A stretch of DNA of 64,000 nt from Chryseobacterium oranimense (GTDB lineage Bacteria; Bacteroidota; Bacteroidia; Flavobacteriales; Weeksellaceae), in the NCBI RefSeq assembly GCF_025244725.1, contig NZ_CP104203.1:2852001-2916000 (forward strand), in the 5' to 3' direction. Below are positions 26,834 through 36,840 of the stretch, in pieces. A program made the position numbers and the translations under genes. The notes beneath the pieces were generated by a model that saw nothing but the letters and a program-made list of their open reading frames with translations, searched no databases and was not told where the DNA came from. Positions within the stretch are counted from its first letter, which is position 1. Every line of letters starts with the position of its first letter.

Positions 26834-27187
26834 TTAGAATTTAAGTCCACCTTCTCTAGCACCGTCAGCAAGAGCTTTCACTCTACCGTGGTACACGAAT
26901 CCGTTTCTGTCAAATACAATACTTTCGATTCCTGCAGCGATAGCTTTAGCAGCGATAGCTTTACCTACAGCAGCAGAAACTTCAGTCTTGGTACCATTAG
27001 CGTCAACACCTTTTTCTCTTGAAGAAGCGGAAACTAAAGTTGTACCATTTTTATCATCGATTAACTGAGCGTAAATTTCCTTATTACTTTTATATACAGA
27101 TAATCTTGGCAATTCAGAAGAACCGGAGATTTTCCCTCTTACTCTTCTTTTGATTCTTATTCTTTTTTCTAATTTACTTAATGCCAT
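26834..27187 (-). CDS. rplR: 50S ribosomal protein L18 (117 aa)
   Basis: 5S rRNA-binding protein. [18 protein letters not shown], the central [25 protein letters not shown] and [19 protein letters not shown] at the end are typical. Confidence 0.98.
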   Translation of the reverse strand: MALSKLEKRIRIKRRVRGKISGSSELPRLSVYKSNKEIYAQLIDDKNGTTLVSASSREKGVDANGTKTEVSAAVGKAIAAKAIAAGIESIVFDRNGFVYHGRVKALADGAREGGLKF

Positions 27188-27202
27188 AATACTTATAATT
27201 TA

Positions 27203-27748
27203 TTAAGCAGATTTACCAGCTTTACGTCTAACAATTTCTCCTACGAATCTTACACCTTTTCCTTTGTATGGCTCAGGCTTTCTGAAAGAACGGATCTTTG
27301 CAGCTACCATTCCTAGAAGTTGGTTGTCGTGAGACGTTAAAGTAATAATTGGGTTTTTACCTTTTTCAGTCAATGTATCTACTTTTACTTCACCAGGAAG
27401 TTCCAATACGATACCGTGAGAGAATCCTAAAGCTAACTCAAGTTTTTGACCTGTGTGTGAAGCTCTGTATCCTACTCCTACTAGTTCAAGTTTCTTTTCG
27501 AAACCTTTTTCAACACCAACAATCATGTTGTTGATCAGCGCTCTGTATAAACCGTGAAGTGCTTTGTGTTGTTTAGAATCAGATGGTCTGTTTACGTTAA
27601 GTTCGCCATCTTTCTGTTCTAAAGTAATTCCTGCCGTAAGTTCCTGAGAAAGTTCTCCTTTAGGTCCTTTTACCGTTACAACACTGTTATTTTCAGTGAT
27701 CGTAACTCCAGCTGGAATTGTTATAATTGCTTTACCAATTCTTGACAT
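27203..27748 (-). CDS. rplF: 50S ribosomal protein L6 (181 aa)
   Basis: Large-subunit protein near the factor-binding site, made of two related domains. MSRIGKAIITIPAGV and the C-terminal signature EPYKGKGVRFVGEIVRRKAGKSA are present. Confidence 0.98.
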   Translation of the reverse strand: MSRIGKAIITIPAGVTITENNSVVTVKGPKGELSQELTAGITLEQKDGELNVNRPSDSKQHKALHGLYRALINNMIVGVEKGFEKKLELVGVGYRASHTGQKLELALGFSHGIVLELPGEVKVDTLTEKGKNPIITLTSHDNQLLGMVAAKIRSFRKPEPYKGKGVRFVGEIVRRKAGKSA

Positions 27749-27765
27749 TTTCCTCTGATTAAAAA

Positions 27766-28164
27766 TTAATAAACATAGCAGATTACTTCACCGCCTACTT
27801 TTTCTTCTCTAGCTTTCTTGTCAGTCATTACTCCTTTAGAAGTAGAGATAACAGCTATACCTAACCCGTTCAGTACTCTTGGAAGTTCAGCAGAACCTTT
27901 GTACTGTCTCAAACCTGGTCTAGAAGCTCTTTGAATAGACTTGATAGCCGGTTTGTTAGTTTGCTTGTCATACTTTAAAGCGATTTTGATCGTACCTTGA
28001 ATAGCGCTATCTTCAAACTTGTAGTTTAAGATATACCCTTGATCAAATAAGATCTTAGTAATCTCCTTTTTGATTTTCGATGCAGGAATTTCCACCACTT
28101 TGTGGCCTGCGCTTTGTGCGTTCCTTACTCTTGTTAGGAAATCTGAAATTGGATCTGTTACCAT
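27766..28164 (-). CDS. rpsH: 30S ribosomal protein S8 (132 aa)
   Basis: Primary 16S-binding protein and the known translational repressor of the spc operon in E. coli. MVTDPISDFLTRVRNAQSAGH and the C-terminal GIAVISTSKGVMTDKKAREEKVGGEVICYVY are canonical. The 145-base space before it is unusually long for this operon and holds a strong hairpin (28222-28260). Confidence 0.98.
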   Translation of the reverse strand: MVTDPISDFLTRVRNAQSAGHKVVEIPASKIKKEITKILFDQGYILNYKFEDSAIQGTIKIALKYDKQTNKPAIKSIQRASRPGLRQYKGSAELPRVLNGLGIAVISTSKGVMTDKKAREEKVGGEVICYVY

Positions 28165-28221
28165 TTTTCTATTTTAAAATTATTGGTTAAAGACAATCAG
28201 TATTGCAAAGACTTGAAGAAT

Positions 28222-28260
28222 AAAATATCAGACTTCAGAATTTCTTGGGTCTGATATTTT
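28222..28260. promoter_or_regulatory. 12-bp perfect hairpin between rpsN and rpsH
   Basis: AAAATATCAGAC (28222-28233) and GTCTGATATTTT (28249-28260) pair perfectly around a 15-base loop, in the only long gap of the spc part of the operon. On the sense (minus) strand the stem is followed by ATTCTTC, not a T run. An RNA processing, attenuation or protein-binding site is more likely than a full terminator, since essential genes follow. Confidence 0.55.
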
Positions 28261-28309
28261 TTATCTTTAGTATCTGAACAACTTAATTGTCCCGATTAAT
28301 TAGTAATTA

Positions 28310-28579
28310 TTACCAACTGGCTTTTCTTACTCCCGGGATAAGACCGTTGTTTGCCATTTCTCTGAAAGTTACTCTGGAAATACCAAACGTTCTCATGTAT
28401 CCTCTAGGTCTACCTGTTAGTTTACATCTGTTGTGTAATCTTACAGGAGAAGCATTTTTAGGTAATTTCTGAAGTGCTTCATAATCACCAGCTTCTTTTA
28501 AAGCTTTTCTTTTGTCAGCGTATTTAGCAACTAGTGCTTCTCTTTTGCGCTCACGCGCTTTCATTGATTCTTTAGCCAT
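28310..28579 (-). CDS. rpsN: 30S ribosomal protein S14, zinc-free form (89 aa)
   Basis: Head protein of the small subunit. [24 protein letters not shown] at the start and [25 protein letters not shown] at the end. At 89 residues with no CxxC pairs it is the long, zinc-independent type. It begins 4 bases after rplE. Confidence 0.98.
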   Translation of the reverse strand: MAKESMKARERKREALVAKYADKRKALKEAGDYEALQKLPKNASPVRLHNRCKLTGRPRGYMRTFGISRVTFREMANNGLIPGVRKASW

Positions 28580-28582
28580 TTC

Positions 28583-29134
28583 TTAGTTCTTTTTAAATGG
28601 TAAACCGAAGTGAGTTAATAATGCTTTCGCTTCTTTATCTGTTTTCGCAGTAGTAACGAAAGTGATGTCCATCCCCTGGATTTTTTTCACTTTGTCAATT
28701 ACGATTTCAGGAAAGATAATCTGCTCAGTAATACCTAAGTTGTAATTACCTCTACCATCGAACCCGTCTGCCTTGATACCAGAAAAATCTCTGATACGTG
28801 GTAAAGCAGAAGAAGTTAGTCTGTCTAAGAATTCATACATTTTATGAGCTCTCAATGTTACTTTAGCACCTACAGGCATACCTTTTCTCAATTTGAAAGC
28901 CGCTTCGTCTTTCTTGGAGATAGTACCTACTGCTTTCTGGCCGGTAATCATTGTTAATTCTTCTACAGCGTAATCAATGATTTTCTTGTCTGCAGTGGCA
29001 TCACCTAAACCTTGAGATAAGATGATTTTTTCCAATCTAGGTACTTGCATTACTGATTTGTACCCAAATTCTTCCATCATTGCAGGAACAATTTTCTCGT
29101 TGTATATATTTTTGGGTCTTGCTATAAATTCCAT
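28583..29134 (-). CDS. rplE: 50S ribosomal protein L5 (183 aa)
   Basis: 5S rRNA-binding protein of the central protuberance. The signature [13 protein letters not shown] and the C-terminal [34 protein letters not shown] match the family. Confidence 0.98.
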   Translation of the reverse strand: MEFIARPKNIYNEKIVPAMMEEFGYKSVMQVPRLEKIILSQGLGDATADKKIIDYAVEELTMITGQKAVGTISKKDEAAFKLRKGMPVGAKVTLRAHKMYEFLDRLTSSALPRIRDFSGIKADGFDGRGNYNLGITEQIIFPEIVIDKVKKIQGMDITFVTTAKTDKEAKALLTHFGLPFKKN

Positions 29135-29147
29135 GTGTTAATTCAAA

Positions 29148-29474
29148 TTATAAAGTTTCACCCGTTTTTTTGTTGATTCTTACTTTCTTATCTCCTTCGA
29201 TTTTGTAACCGATTTTGATAGCTTTTCCGTCTTTACCAACTAAAGCTACGTTTGAGATATGAATAGAAGCTTCTTTTTCAGTGATTCCACCTTGAGGGTT
29301 GGAAGCTGAAGGCTTAACGTGTTTTTTAACGATGTTAAGTCCTGCAACGATAACTCTAGGATCTCTTCCTTCTTTTTTGATCACTTCAATAACTTCACCT
29401 GTTTTACCTTTGATATCTTTCTTACCAGTAGTAATGATGACGTTATCTCCTCTTTTTATTTTTAACTTTGACAT
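29148..29474 (-). CDS. rplX: 50S ribosomal protein L24 (108 aa)
   Basis: Early-assembly protein with the KOW motif (KRGDNVIITTGKKDIKGKTGEVIEV). Full length, standard position between rplN and rplE. Confidence 0.98.
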   Translation of the reverse strand: MSKLKIKRGDNVIITTGKKDIKGKTGEVIEVIKKEGRDPRVIVAGLNIVKKHVKPSASNPQGGITEKEASIHISNVALVGKDGKAIKIGYKIEGDKKVRINKKTGETL

Positions 29475-29496
29475 TTTCTTTTAAAAATTTTTAAAA

Positions 29497-29865
29497 TTAA
29501 AGTACTTCAGGAGCTAATGAAATGATTTTCATATATTCTTTGTCTCTCAACTCACGAGCAACCGGTCCGAAAACACGTGTTCCTCTCATTTCTCCCGCTG
29601 CGTTTAGTAATACACAAGCATTGTCTTCGAATTTGATGTATGAACCATCTTTTCTTCTAACTGCTTTTTTAGTTCTTACTACTACAGCTTTAGATACCTG
29701 ACCTTTTTTAGCATTTCCTGATGGTGTAGAATCCTTGATAGTAACAACGATTTTATCACCAACTGAAGCATATCTTCTTCTGGTTCCTCCCAGAACTCTG
29801 ATAACTAGTACTTCTTTTGCACCTGTGTTATCAGCAACTTTTAATCTTGATTCTGTTTGTAACAT
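29497..29865 (-). CDS. rplN: 50S ribosomal protein L14 (122 aa)
   Basis: Subunit-interface protein. [27 protein letters not shown] and [20 protein letters not shown] are canonical ends. Confidence 0.99.
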   Translation of the reverse strand: MLQTESRLKVADNTGAKEVLVIRVLGGTRRRYASVGDKIVVTIKDSTPSGNAKKGQVSKAVVVRTKKAVRRKDGSYIKFEDNACVLLNAAGEMRGTRVFGPVARELRDKEYMKIISLAPEVL

Positions 29866-29867
29866 TA

Positions 29868-30122
29868 TTACTTAGCTTTTTCAATGATTCTTACTAATCT
29901 CCATCTCTTGCTCTTGCTCAAAGGTCTAGTTTCCTGGATAAGAACTGTATCACCTTCTGTGCATTCGTTGTTCTCGTCGTGTGCAGTATATTTTTTCGTT
30001 TTTAGAACGAATTTACCGTACATCGGGTGTTTCACTCTCGTAGTCTCACTTACAACAATGGTCTTTTCCATTTTATTGCTGGAAACTATTCCGATTCTTT
30101 CTTTTCTTAAGTTTCTTTCCAT
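29868..30122 (-). CDS. rpsQ: 30S ribosomal protein S17 (84 aa)
   Basis: OB-fold 16S-binding protein. [19 protein letters not shown] and [21 protein letters not shown] are characteristic. Ends 2 bases before rplN. Confidence 0.98.
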   Translation of the reverse strand: MERNLRKERIGIVSSNKMEKTIVVSETTRVKHPMYGKFVLKTKKYTAHDENNECTEGDTVLIQETRPLSKSKRWRLVRIIEKAK

Positions 30123-30136
30123 AATGTATGAAAATC

Positions 30137-30325
30137 TTATTGTTGTTTAGTGGTTAACTCAGTGTTTAATCTCGCGATTGTTCTTCTCAAATCTCTGATT
30201 TGGATCGGGTTTTCAATTGGACTGATCTTGTGAGCCAATTTCAGTTTTGAATATTGAGCTTTCAATTCAGCAAGTTTTGCTTGAATATCACCCGCGCTTA
30301 AATTTTTAATATCAGCTTGTTTCAT
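30137..30325 (-). CDS. rpmC: 50S ribosomal protein L29 (62 aa)
   Basis: Small helical protein at the exit tunnel. [22 protein letters not shown] and [19 protein letters not shown] match the family and its length. Confidence 0.97.
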   Translation of the reverse strand: MKQADIKNLSAGDIQAKLAELKAQYSKLKLAHKISPIENPIQIRDLRRTIARLNTELTTKQQ

Positions 30326-30336
30326 TATATCAAAGA

Positions 30337-30762
30337 TTAAAGAGGTTTAACAAAATCGTTAGCAACTACGAATTTAGTAACTACCGGTAATTTCTGAGCT
30401 GCAAGTCTTAAAGCTTCCTTAGCTACTTCGTAAGGTACACCTCCAACTTCGAACATAATTTTACCTGGTTTTACTACGGCTACCCAATATTCCACGGCAC
30501 CTTTACCTTTACCCATACGTACTTCGGCTGGTTTTTTAGTAATTGGTTTATCCGGGAAGATTTTGATCCATAGCTGACCTTCTCTCTTCATATATCTTGT
30601 CGCAGCGATACGGGCAGCTTCAATTTGTCTTGCAGTGATCCAAGCACCTTCTATAGCTTTGATTCCAAATGTTCCGTAAGCCAGTTGATTACCTCTCTGA
30701 GCAATCCCCTTCATCTTCATCTTATGAACTCTACGGAATTTGGTTCTTTTTGGTTGTAACAT
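30337..30762 (-). CDS. rplP: 50S ribosomal protein L16 (141 aa)
   Basis: Large-subunit protein close to the A site. [30 protein letters not shown] and the signature [25 protein letters not shown] are intact. A 98-base gap carrying heptad repeats separates it from rpsC. Confidence 0.98.
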   Translation of the reverse strand: MLQPKRTKFRRVHKMKMKGIAQRGNQLAYGTFGIKAIEGAWITARQIEAARIAATRYMKREGQLWIKIFPDKPITKKPAEVRMGKGKGAVEYWVAVVKPGKIMFEVGGVPYEVAKEALRLAAQKLPVVTKFVVANDFVKPL

Positions 30763-30768
30763 AATTTC

Positions 30769-30803
30769 TAAATTTTAGATTTTAGATTTTAGATTTTAGA
30801 TTT
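30769..30803. repeat. TAGATTT heptad array in the rplP-rpsC gap
   Basis: TAAATTT followed by four perfect TAGATTT units in tandem, within a 98-base non-coding gap inside the ribosomal operon. The heptads share the YAGA core with the array at 57213-57254. It may be a degenerate intergenic element or a slippage-prone tract. Confidence 0.7.
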
Positions 30804-30860
30804 TTTATATTTTAAAAAAGTAACGGTAATTTAAAATTCAAAATTTCTAACCTAAAATTT

Positions 30861-31607
30861 TTAATTATTATTGTTATTATTGTTATTCTTTCTAGGTCTT
30901 CTGTTGTCTCTGTCTCCTCTGTTTCCGCCTCCTGAAGGACCTCCTTTTTTCTGTTGTCCCACTAGTGGAGCAAGTTCTCTTTTACCGTAAACTTCCCCTT
31001 TCATGATCCAAACCTTTACTCCTAATCTACCGTAAGTAGTGTGAGCTTCAGCCCAGTGATAATCAATATCAGCTCTGAAAGTAGACAATGGGATTCTTCC
31101 TTCTTTGAAAGATTCGCTTCTTGCCATTTCAGCTCCGTTCAATCTACCAGAGATCTGAACTTTGATACCTTCAGCACCCATTCTCATTGTACTTGCCATT
31201 GCCATTTTAACAGCTCTTCTGTAAGAAATTCTGTTTTCGATCTGCTTAGAGATGCTGTCAGCCACTAATACTGCGTCAAGTTCAGGTCTTTTGATTTCGA
31301 AAATATTGATTTGAATATCCTTACCAGTAAGTTTCTTCAATTCTTCTTTCAATTTATCAACTTCCTGACCTCCTTTACCGATGATAAGTCCCGGTCTGGC
31401 AGTAGTGATTGTCACTGTTACTAATTTTAGTGTTCTTTCAATATAAATTTTTGAAATACCACCTTTAGATAATCTAGCCTCAAGGTATCTTCTGATTTTG
31501 TAGTCTTCCGCGATTCTGTCTCCATAATCGTTTCCGCCAAACCAGTTAGAATCCCATCCTCTGATGATACCTAGTCTGTTACCAATTGGATTTGTCTTCT
31601 GTCCCAT
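30861..31607 (-). CDS. rpsC: 30S ribosomal protein S3 with Asn-rich tail (248 aa)
   Basis: Head protein at the mRNA entry, with the KH domain [18 protein letters not shown] and the C-terminal [16 protein letters not shown]. The end is a flavobacterial extension (Gly/Arg/Asp-rich, then nine residues of which eight or more are Asn, encoded by a trinucleotide run at 30861-30890). Confidence 0.98.
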   Translation of the reverse strand: MGQKTNPIGNRLGIIRGWDSNWFGGNDYGDRIAEDYKIRRYLEARLSKGGISKIYIERTLKLVTVTITTARPGLIIGKGGQEVDKLKEELKKLTGKDIQINIFEIKRPELDAVLVADSISKQIENRISYRRAVKMAMASTMRMGAEGIKVQISGRLNGAEMARSESFKEGRIPLSTFRADIDYHWAEAHTTYGRLGVKVWIMKGEVYGKRELAPLVGQQKKGGPSGGGNRGDRDNRRPRKNNNNNNNN

Positions 31608-31614
31608 ACCTTGA

Positions 31615-32013
31615 TTAATTTTCTTTATTACCTAAGATTAATGTAACGTGGTTAGATCTTTTTCTGATTCTATACCCTCTACCTTGCGGAGCTGGTCTTA
31701 GTCTCTTCAATTGTCTTGCACTATCCACGAAGATTTCTTTAATGATAAGGTTTGCTTCTTCAATATCAGCACCCTCATTTTTCACCTGCCAGTTTGCCAT
31801 AGCAGAAAGAAGTAATTTCTCTAATTTGTTAGAGGCTTCTTTTTTAGAATATTTTAGGATATAAAGAGCTTTATCTACCTGCTCTCCTCTAATGATATCA
31901 GCAACTAATCTCATTTTTCTCGGAGATGATGGGCAGTCATTTAATGAAGCTTTTACAACGTCTTTGTTAGCTTCTTTTCTTGCGATTGAACTATCTTGTT
32001 TTCTTGATCCCAT
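31615..32013 (-). CDS. rplV: 50S ribosomal protein L22 (132 aa)
   Basis: Exit-tunnel protein. [27 protein letters not shown] and the beta-hairpin [27 protein letters not shown] (contact zone of macrolides) are intact. Confidence 0.98.
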   Translation of the reverse strand: MGSRKQDSSIARKEANKDVVKASLNDCPSSPRKMRLVADIIRGEQVDKALYILKYSKKEASNKLEKLLLSAMANWQVKNEGADIEEANLIIKEIFVDSARQLKRLRPAPQGRGYRIRKRSNHVTLILGNKEN

Positions 32014-32015
32014 GA

Positions 32016-32294
32016 TTATCTGCTTCCTTTGTTTTTGTTACCACCATGACCTCTGAAAGATCTTGTTGGAGAAAATTCGCCTAACTTGTGACCTACCATG
32101 TTTTCTGTAACATATACAGGGATAAAAGATTTCCCGTTGTGTACAGCAATAGTTTGTCCTACGAAGTCCGGAGAGATCATCGATGCTCTAGACCAAGTTT
32201 TGATAACTGTCTTCTTACCAGACTCTATATTTGCCTGAACCTTCTTATCTAAAGTATGATGAATGAACGGTCCTTTTTTAAGTGATCTTGCCAT
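32016..32294 (-). CDS. rpsS: 30S ribosomal protein S19 (92 aa)
   Basis: Head protein. [19 protein letters not shown] and [25 protein letters not shown] are canonical. Two bases separate it from each neighbour. Confidence 0.99.
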   Translation of the reverse strand: MARSLKKGPFIHHTLDKKVQANIESGKKTVIKTWSRASMISPDFVGQTIAVHNGKSFIPVYVTENMVGHKLGEFSPTRSFRGHGGNKNKGSR

Positions 32295-32296
32295 AA

Positions 32297-33118
32297 TTAT
32301 TTTCTTTTAGATACGATGTAACGGTTAGACACTTTGTTTTTCTTTCTAGTTTTGTAACCTTTAGACGGCATACCGTTTCTAGATCTTGGGTGACCTCCTG
32401 AAGAACGTCCTTCACCACCTCCCATTGGGTGATCTACAGGGTTCATTACAACGGCTCTTGTTCTTGGTCTTCTACCTAACCATCTGCTTCTACCAGCCTT
32501 ACCTGATACAGTTAACTGGTGGTCAGAGTTAGAAACTGATCCAATCATTGCATAACATTCAGTAAGGATCATTCTTGATTCTCCTGAAGGCAATTTGATG
32601 ATTGCGTATTTCCCGTCTCTTGAAGTTAATTGAGCTGAGGAACCAGCACTTCTTGCTAAAATAGCACCTTGTCCAGGTTTCATCTCAACACAAGAGATTA
32701 CAGTACCCAATGGAATGTTTTTCAATTTCATTGCGTTACCTACGTTTGGTTCAACGCTTTCTCCTGAAACTACTTTCTGATCTACTTTGATACCATTTGG
32801 AGCGATGATGTATCTCTTCTCTCCGTCAGCATACTCTAATAAAGCGATAAATGCAGTTCTGTTTGGATCGTATTCTACAGTTTTAACGGTAGCTTCAACG
32901 TCATGCTTGTTTCTTTTGAAGTCGATAATTCTGTATTTCTTTTTGTGTCCACCTCCGGTGTAACGCATGGTCATTTTACCAGTTTGGTTACGTCCACCTG
33001 ACTTTTTAATACCAACTGTAAGAGATTTCTCTGGTTTGTTGGTAGTAATTTCCTCAAAATTGTTTACAATTCTGAATCTCTGTCCTGGGGTGATAGGTTT
33101 TAATTTTCTAACAGACAT
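32297..33118 (-). CDS. rplB: 50S ribosomal protein L2 (273 aa)
   Basis: Core large-subunit protein needed for peptidyl transfer. The signature [16 protein letters not shown] with its conserved His and the surrounding [25 protein letters not shown] tail are present. Confidence 0.99.
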   Translation of the reverse strand: MSVRKLKPITPGQRFRIVNNFEEITTNKPEKSLTVGIKKSGGRNQTGKMTMRYTGGGHKKKYRIIDFKRNKHDVEATVKTVEYDPNRTAFIALLEYADGEKRYIIAPNGIKVDQKVVSGESVEPNVGNAMKLKNIPLGTVISCVEMKPGQGAILARSAGSSAQLTSRDGKYAIIKLPSGESRMILTECYAMIGSVSNSDHQLTVSGKAGRSRWLGRRPRTRAVVMNPVDHPMGGGEGRSSGGHPRSRNGMPSKGYKTRKKNKVSNRYIVSKRK

Positions 33119-33139
33119 TACTATTATTTATAATTATAA

Positions 33140-33430
33140 TTAATTTACAGCAAAAATATCGATAACCTCACCTTCAGCAAGTTTGATTACCGCTTTTTTC
33201 AATTTGTTTGTCTTTCCTACTTGAAGACCTTTTTTAGTGTATTTCGAAGAAACCTTCGGAGCATAAATCATTGTGTTAACGTCTGCTACTTTTACACCGT
33301 AAGCTGCTTCAACAGCTTTTTTAATCTGGATCTTATTAGCCTTAGGATCAACTAAGAAAGAATAAGAACCTCTTAAATCCGTAAGGTAATTAGCCTTTTC
33401 TGAGATAACTGGTTTAATAATAAGTGACAT
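33140..33430 (-). CDS. rplW: 50S ribosomal protein L23 (96 aa)
   Basis: Exit-site protein that docks trigger factor and SRP. IIKPVISEKANYLTD and YSFLVDPKANKIQIKKAVEAAYGVKV match the family. Confidence 0.98.
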   Translation of the reverse strand: MSLIIKPVISEKANYLTDLRGSYSFLVDPKANKIQIKKAVEAAYGVKVADVNTMIYAPKVSSKYTKKGLQVGKTNKLKKAVIKLAEGEVIDIFAVN

Positions 33431-33433
33431 GAT

Positions 33434-34063
33434 TTATTTCTTTAAATTTTCCTGGAATTTTTCAACTGCACCTTCTAAGAATACAATCTCACCTGCATTG
33501 ATTAAGTCGTATGAACTGATTTCGTTGAAGTTCATTACTTTAGTCTTAGGTAAGTTTCTTGAAGATAAATACACATTCTTGTTAGCTTCAGGAAGAACGA
33601 ATAAAGACTTCTTATCATTCAATGCCAAAGCATTTAGGATAGCGATAAAATCTTTAGTTTTAGGAGCGTTTAAGCTCATATCTTCCATTACTCTGATGCT
33701 GTTGTCTCTCATTTTCTGAGAAAGAACAGATTTTTTTGCCAATCTCTTAAGAGCTTTGTTCAATTTGAATCTGTAGTCTCTTGGTTTTGGTCCGAATACT
33801 CTACCTCCACCTCTGAAAGTTGGAGATTTGATATCACCATATCTAGCAGAACCAGATCCTTTTTGCTTCTTAAGCTTTTTAGTAGAAGCAGTAATTTCGC
33901 TTCTTTCTTTTGCTTTATGAGTCCCTTGTCTTTGTGCAGCAAGGTACTGTTTAACTTCTAAGTAAACCGCGTGCTGATTTGGCTCAATTCCGAATACTGT
34001 TTCGTCTAGAGTTACTTTTCTTCCGGTCTCTTTTCCTGATGTATTTAATACTACTAGTTCCAT
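33434..34063 (-). CDS. rplD: 50S ribosomal protein L4 (209 aa)
   Basis: Exit-tunnel protein and S10-operon autoregulator in E. coli. The extended loop [36 protein letters not shown] is intact. Its start overlaps the end of rplC by 10 bases, implying coupled translation. Confidence 0.98.
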   Translation of the reverse strand: MELVVLNTSGKETGRKVTLDETVFGIEPNQHAVYLEVKQYLAAQRQGTHKAKERSEITASTKKLKKQKGSGSARYGDIKSPTFRGGGRVFGPKPRDYRFKLNKALKRLAKKSVLSQKMRDNSIRVMEDMSLNAPKTKDFIAILNALALNDKKSLFVLPEANKNVYLSSRNLPKTKVMNFNEISSYDLINAGEIVFLEGAVEKFQENLKK

Positions 34064-34680
34064 TTTCTGATAATTACATAAGAATTTTTAGCTCCCGGAA
34101 CAGCACCTTTTACTACTAAAAGATTTTGTTCTTGATCCACTTTTAATACTTGAAGGTTTTGTACAGTTACCTGCTTACCTCCCATTCTACCCGCCATTCT
34201 CATTCCTTTGAATACTCTTGAAGGATCCGATCCAGCACCGATAGAACCTGGAGCTCTAAGCCTGTTGTGCTGACCATGAGTAGCTTGCATTACACCTCCA
34301 AAGCCATGTCTTTTAACAACACCCTGGAAACCTTTACCTTTTGAAGTTCCTGTTACGTCAACATATTCACCTTCAGCGAATAGATCAACTTTTACTTCTT
34401 CTCCTACTTTCACCTCGTCTACGAATTCTCTGTAGAATTCTACCAACTTAGCTTTTGGAGCAGAACCAGCCTTTTTGAAATGGCCAGCTAACGCTTTACC
34501 TACGTTCTTTTCACTCTTGTCATCGAAACCTAACTGAACTGACTTGTAGCCGTCCTTTTCTATGGTTCTGACCTGTAAAACCGAGCATGGACCAGCCTGA
34601 ATAACTGTACAAGGAATGTTTTTTCCTTCTTCGTTAAACAAAGACGTCATACCGATTTTTTTACCAATAATACCTGACAT
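34054..34680 (-). CDS. rplC: 50S ribosomal protein L3 (208 aa)
   Basis: Large-subunit core protein. [20 protein letters not shown] and the signature [43 protein letters not shown] are canonical. It is the first gene of this operon; rpsJ, which normally precedes it, is found with the str operon 15.7 kb away. Confidence 0.99.
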   Translation of the reverse strand: MSGIIGKKIGMTSLFNEEGKNIPCTVIQAGPCSVLQVRTIEKDGYKSVQLGFDDKSEKNVGKALAGHFKKAGSAPKAKLVEFYREFVDEVKVGEEVKVDLFAEGEYVDVTGTSKGKGFQGVVKRHGFGGVMQATHGQHNRLRAPGSIGAGSDPSRVFKGMRMAGRMGGKQVTVQNLQVLKVDQEQNLLVVKGAVPGAKNSYVIIRKWN

Positions 34681-34787
34681 TGTTTATATTATAATAAAAT
34701 TTATCTTTCTATTTCCACATATCCAGGAGGTCTGAAGTAATTTCTACTTTTGATATAGGCATACTACGCCCCTAAAATGAAGTGTGC

Positions 34788-34816
34788 AAATTTATGAATA
34801 TTTTTAGAACTGACAA
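34788..34816 (-). promoter_or_regulatory. promoter of the rplC-rplQ operon
   Basis: On the minus strand TTG (34814-34816, within TTTG), an 18-base spacer and TAAATTTG (34788-34795). The predicted transcript has a leader of about 100 bases before rplC, long enough for leader-mediated control. Confidence 0.75.
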
Positions 34817-34871
34817 ATATTTCAGGTAAAATATTTTGATTTTTAATCAATTAGCGATTTCGGATAAAAAA

Positions 34872-35768
34872 CTATCCGAAATTTTGAAAATACTCTTTGA
34901 AGTTCAAAAGAAAATCATTAATATATTTTTTTCCAATATCTGATTTTCTTACTACCAGGTAATGCTTTCTTTTCAAGCCCTTACTTCCGATTTTTTTAAA
35001 CTTCAATTCATCAGATAGCTTAAATGACTTTAATGCCCATTTTGGCATACAGGTAATGCCTATGTTAGCTTTTACCATTTCCAAAGTAACTTCCGTTAAG
35101 GGAACCGCAGAAATTTTCGCCGGAACTATTCCCTTTGGATCCAGAAATTCCTCATAAACGGAAACTGTTTTTAGCGGAAAAGAATGAATAATTAAATGAA
35201 CATCCAGAAAATCATCGGCAGTCAGGTATTCCGAATCATTCAGAAGATTCTCCTGATGAAGGACAGCAAAAATTTCATCCTCAAAAATCTCAATGCTTAC
35301 CAATTCTTTATTGCCGGAAGGCTTTGAAGTAACGACTGCAATGTCAATTTCATTGGATATTACTTTTAAAACAGGCTTATGAGTAGCCTCCAATACCAGA
35401 TCCACCTCAATTTCAGGATATAATACTTTCATTTTTTGAATAAATAATGGCAATCCCTGATAGAATGAATAACATTCCGTACTGATTTTGATTGTACCTG
35501 CTGCTCCAGCCCTTATCTGCTGAATAGTATTTAGACCGTTGCCAATACTATCCATTACCGTACAGGCAGTTTTGTAAAGTACATTTCCCTCTTCAGTTAA
35601 TTCCCATTTGTTCCGTGTTCTGTAAAACACCTTAAAACCAAGCTGGATTTCCAGATCCTTAAGCTGATGACTTAATGCAGACTGTGTCAAAAAAAGTTTT
35701 TCAGAAGAACCGGCAATACTCCCCTCTTCCGCAATTGTTTTAATAAGCTTTAAAAACTTGATTTCCAT
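34872..35768 (-). CDS. LysR-family transcriptional regulator (298 aa)
   Basis: N-terminal winged helix-turn-helix at residues 1-60 (EEGSIAGSSEKLFLTQSALSHQLKDLEIQLGFKVFYR), followed by a LysR substrate-binding domain (GTIKISTECYSFYQGLPLFIQ, IDIAVVTSKPS, NIGITCMPKWALK). The N-terminal part of the effector domain resembles MetR-like regulators only in general style. It is divergent from the rhodanese and acetyltransferase genes, the usual arrangement for a LysR regulator and its target. Both start sites have TAnnTTTG boxes in the 132-base gap, so the regulator probably controls itself and the pair. The effector is unknown, perhaps a sulfur metabolite given the rhodanese. Confidence 0.9.
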   Translation of the reverse strand: MEIKFLKLIKTIAEEGSIAGSSEKLFLTQSALSHQLKDLEIQLGFKVFYRTRNKWELTEEGNVLYKTACTVMDSIGNGLNTIQQIRAGAAGTIKISTECYSFYQGLPLFIQKMKVLYPEIEVDLVLEATHKPVLKVISNEIDIAVVTSKPSGNKELVSIEIFEDEIFAVLHQENLLNDSEYLTADDFLDVHLIIHSFPLKTVSVYEEFLDPKGIVPAKISAVPLTEVTLEMVKANIGITCMPKWALKSFKLSDELKFKKIGSKGLKRKHYLVVRKSDIGKKYINDFLLNFKEYFQNFG

Positions 35769-35772
35769 ACTG

Positions 35773-35780
35773 CAAAGTTA
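35773..35780 (-). promoter_or_regulatory. -7 box for the LysR regulator
   Basis: TAACTTTG on the minus strand, 4 bases before the start codon at 35768. TTG at 35797-35799 gives a short spacer of 16. A leaderless or near-leaderless transcript is possible. Confidence 0.45.
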
Positions 35781-35870
35781 ACAATATACCGAAAAACAAT
35801 ATCTGAAAATATTTCAATTAAAACTGTAAAGCATTCAGTTTCAATCTTAGGAAAAAAAGAAGCCTGGGTA

Positions 35871-35878
35871 TAGTTTTG
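35871..35878 (+). promoter_or_regulatory. -7 box for the rhodanese gene
   Basis: TAGTTTTG matches TAnnTTTG, 22 bases before the ATG at 35901. The -33 region is poor, as expected for an activator-dependent promoter. Confidence 0.5.
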
Positions 35879-35900
35879 CACTATAAACAATTTAAAAATT

Positions 35901-36293
35901 ATGCAAGAACAAATTGAATTCTACCAGAGAAAATTAATGTATGAAATGGACCCCTCAGACTTATATGATGCATTTCAAAACAGTACAGATTATATAGCAG
36001 TAGATACCAGAAGGTCAAATGGCTATAGCAAAGAACACATTCCATCTGCAATCAATCTTCCTCATCGGGAAATGACAGAAGAGAATACCCAGCATCTTGA
36101 CAAATCAAAAATATACGTCTGCTATTGTGATGGAATTGGCTGTAATGCTTCTACAAAAGGAGCTTTAAAAATGACTCAATTAGGATTTAAAGTCCTTGAA
36201 TTAATGGGAGGAATTGAATGGTGGAAGTTCGATGGCTATGCTACAGAAGGAACTAATCCTACAAATGGTTCCACATTCGTATGTGCCTGTTAA
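35901..36293 (+). CDS. rhodanese-like domain protein (130 aa)
   Basis: Single rhodanese domain: DYIAVDTRRSNGYSKEHIPSAINLPHREM contains the CH2A-like motif, and the active-site loop is in YVCYCDGIGCNASTKGA with the candidate nucleophile Cys followed by DGIGC. The C terminus ends in a second cysteine pair (FVCAC). Likely a cytosolic sulfurtransferase; no signal peptide. Followed 17 bases later by a GNAT gene, and divergent from a LysR regulator that probably controls both. Confidence 0.87.
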   Translation: MQEQIEFYQRKLMYEMDPSDLYDAFQNSTDYIAVDTRRSNGYSKEHIPSAINLPHREMTEENTQHLDKSKIYVCYCDGIGCNASTKGALKMTQLGFKVLELMGGIEWWKFDGYATEGTNPTNGSTFVCAC

Positions 36294-36310
36294 ATTATTA
36301 ATTAAGAAAT

Positions 36311-36754
36311 ATGAAAATAAGATTTGCTGAGGAAAAAGACCTGAGCTCCATTATTGAATTGTGTAAAACCCATGCCCTGTATGAAAGAAGCTCTTTTAAG
36401 GAAGAAAACAAAAAGGAACTGCTTTCTAAATATATCCTCGATCCGGATTCAAATATACAATGTCTGATCGCCGAATCCGGCACTGAAATAATAGGATATG
36501 CAACCTTTTTCAAGCAGTTTTCAACCTGGGATGCCAGCTATTATATGTATGTTGACTGCTTATTCCTAAAAGAGCATGCAAGAGGAAACGGAACAGGGAA
36601 GCAAATAATGGAATTAATAAGAGCCTGCTCAAAAGAAGAAGGCTGCTCCATAATCCAATGGCAAACTCCGAGCTTCAATACAAGGGCCATTAAATTCTAC
36701 GCACTGCTTGGAGCAGAAAGCAAAAACAAAGAAAGATTTTTCTGGAACGTATAA
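36311..36754 (+). CDS. GNAT-family N-acetyltransferase (147 aa)
   Basis: Single-domain acetyltransferase. MKIRFAEEKDLSSIIELCKTHA is the usual first strand and helix; the acetyl-CoA pyrophosphate loop is HARGNGTGKQIM (RGxGxGK type), then WQTPSFNTRAIKFYALLGAE forms the last helix and strand. The substrate is unknown. Probably co-transcribed with the rhodanese gene. Confidence 0.9.
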   Translation: MKIRFAEEKDLSSIIELCKTHALYERSSFKEENKKELLSKYILDPDSNIQCLIAESGTEIIGYATFFKQFSTWDASYYMYVDCLFLKEHARGNGTGKQIMELIRACSKEEGCSIIQWQTPSFNTRAIKFYALLGAESKNKERFFWNV

Positions 36755-36772
36755 GCCTACTAATTTCAATTT

Positions 36773-36807
36773 AAATAGAGACTTTCTGAAACAGACTGTC
36801 TCTATTT
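36773..36807. terminator. terminator between convergent GNAT and glpR genes
   Basis: AAATAGAGAC and GTCTCTATTT form a 10-bp stem with a 15-base loop and flanking A/T tracts; usable in both directions. Confidence 0.75.
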
Positions 36808-36840
36808 TATTATTTATGTATTTGATAAACTAAATGCAGC

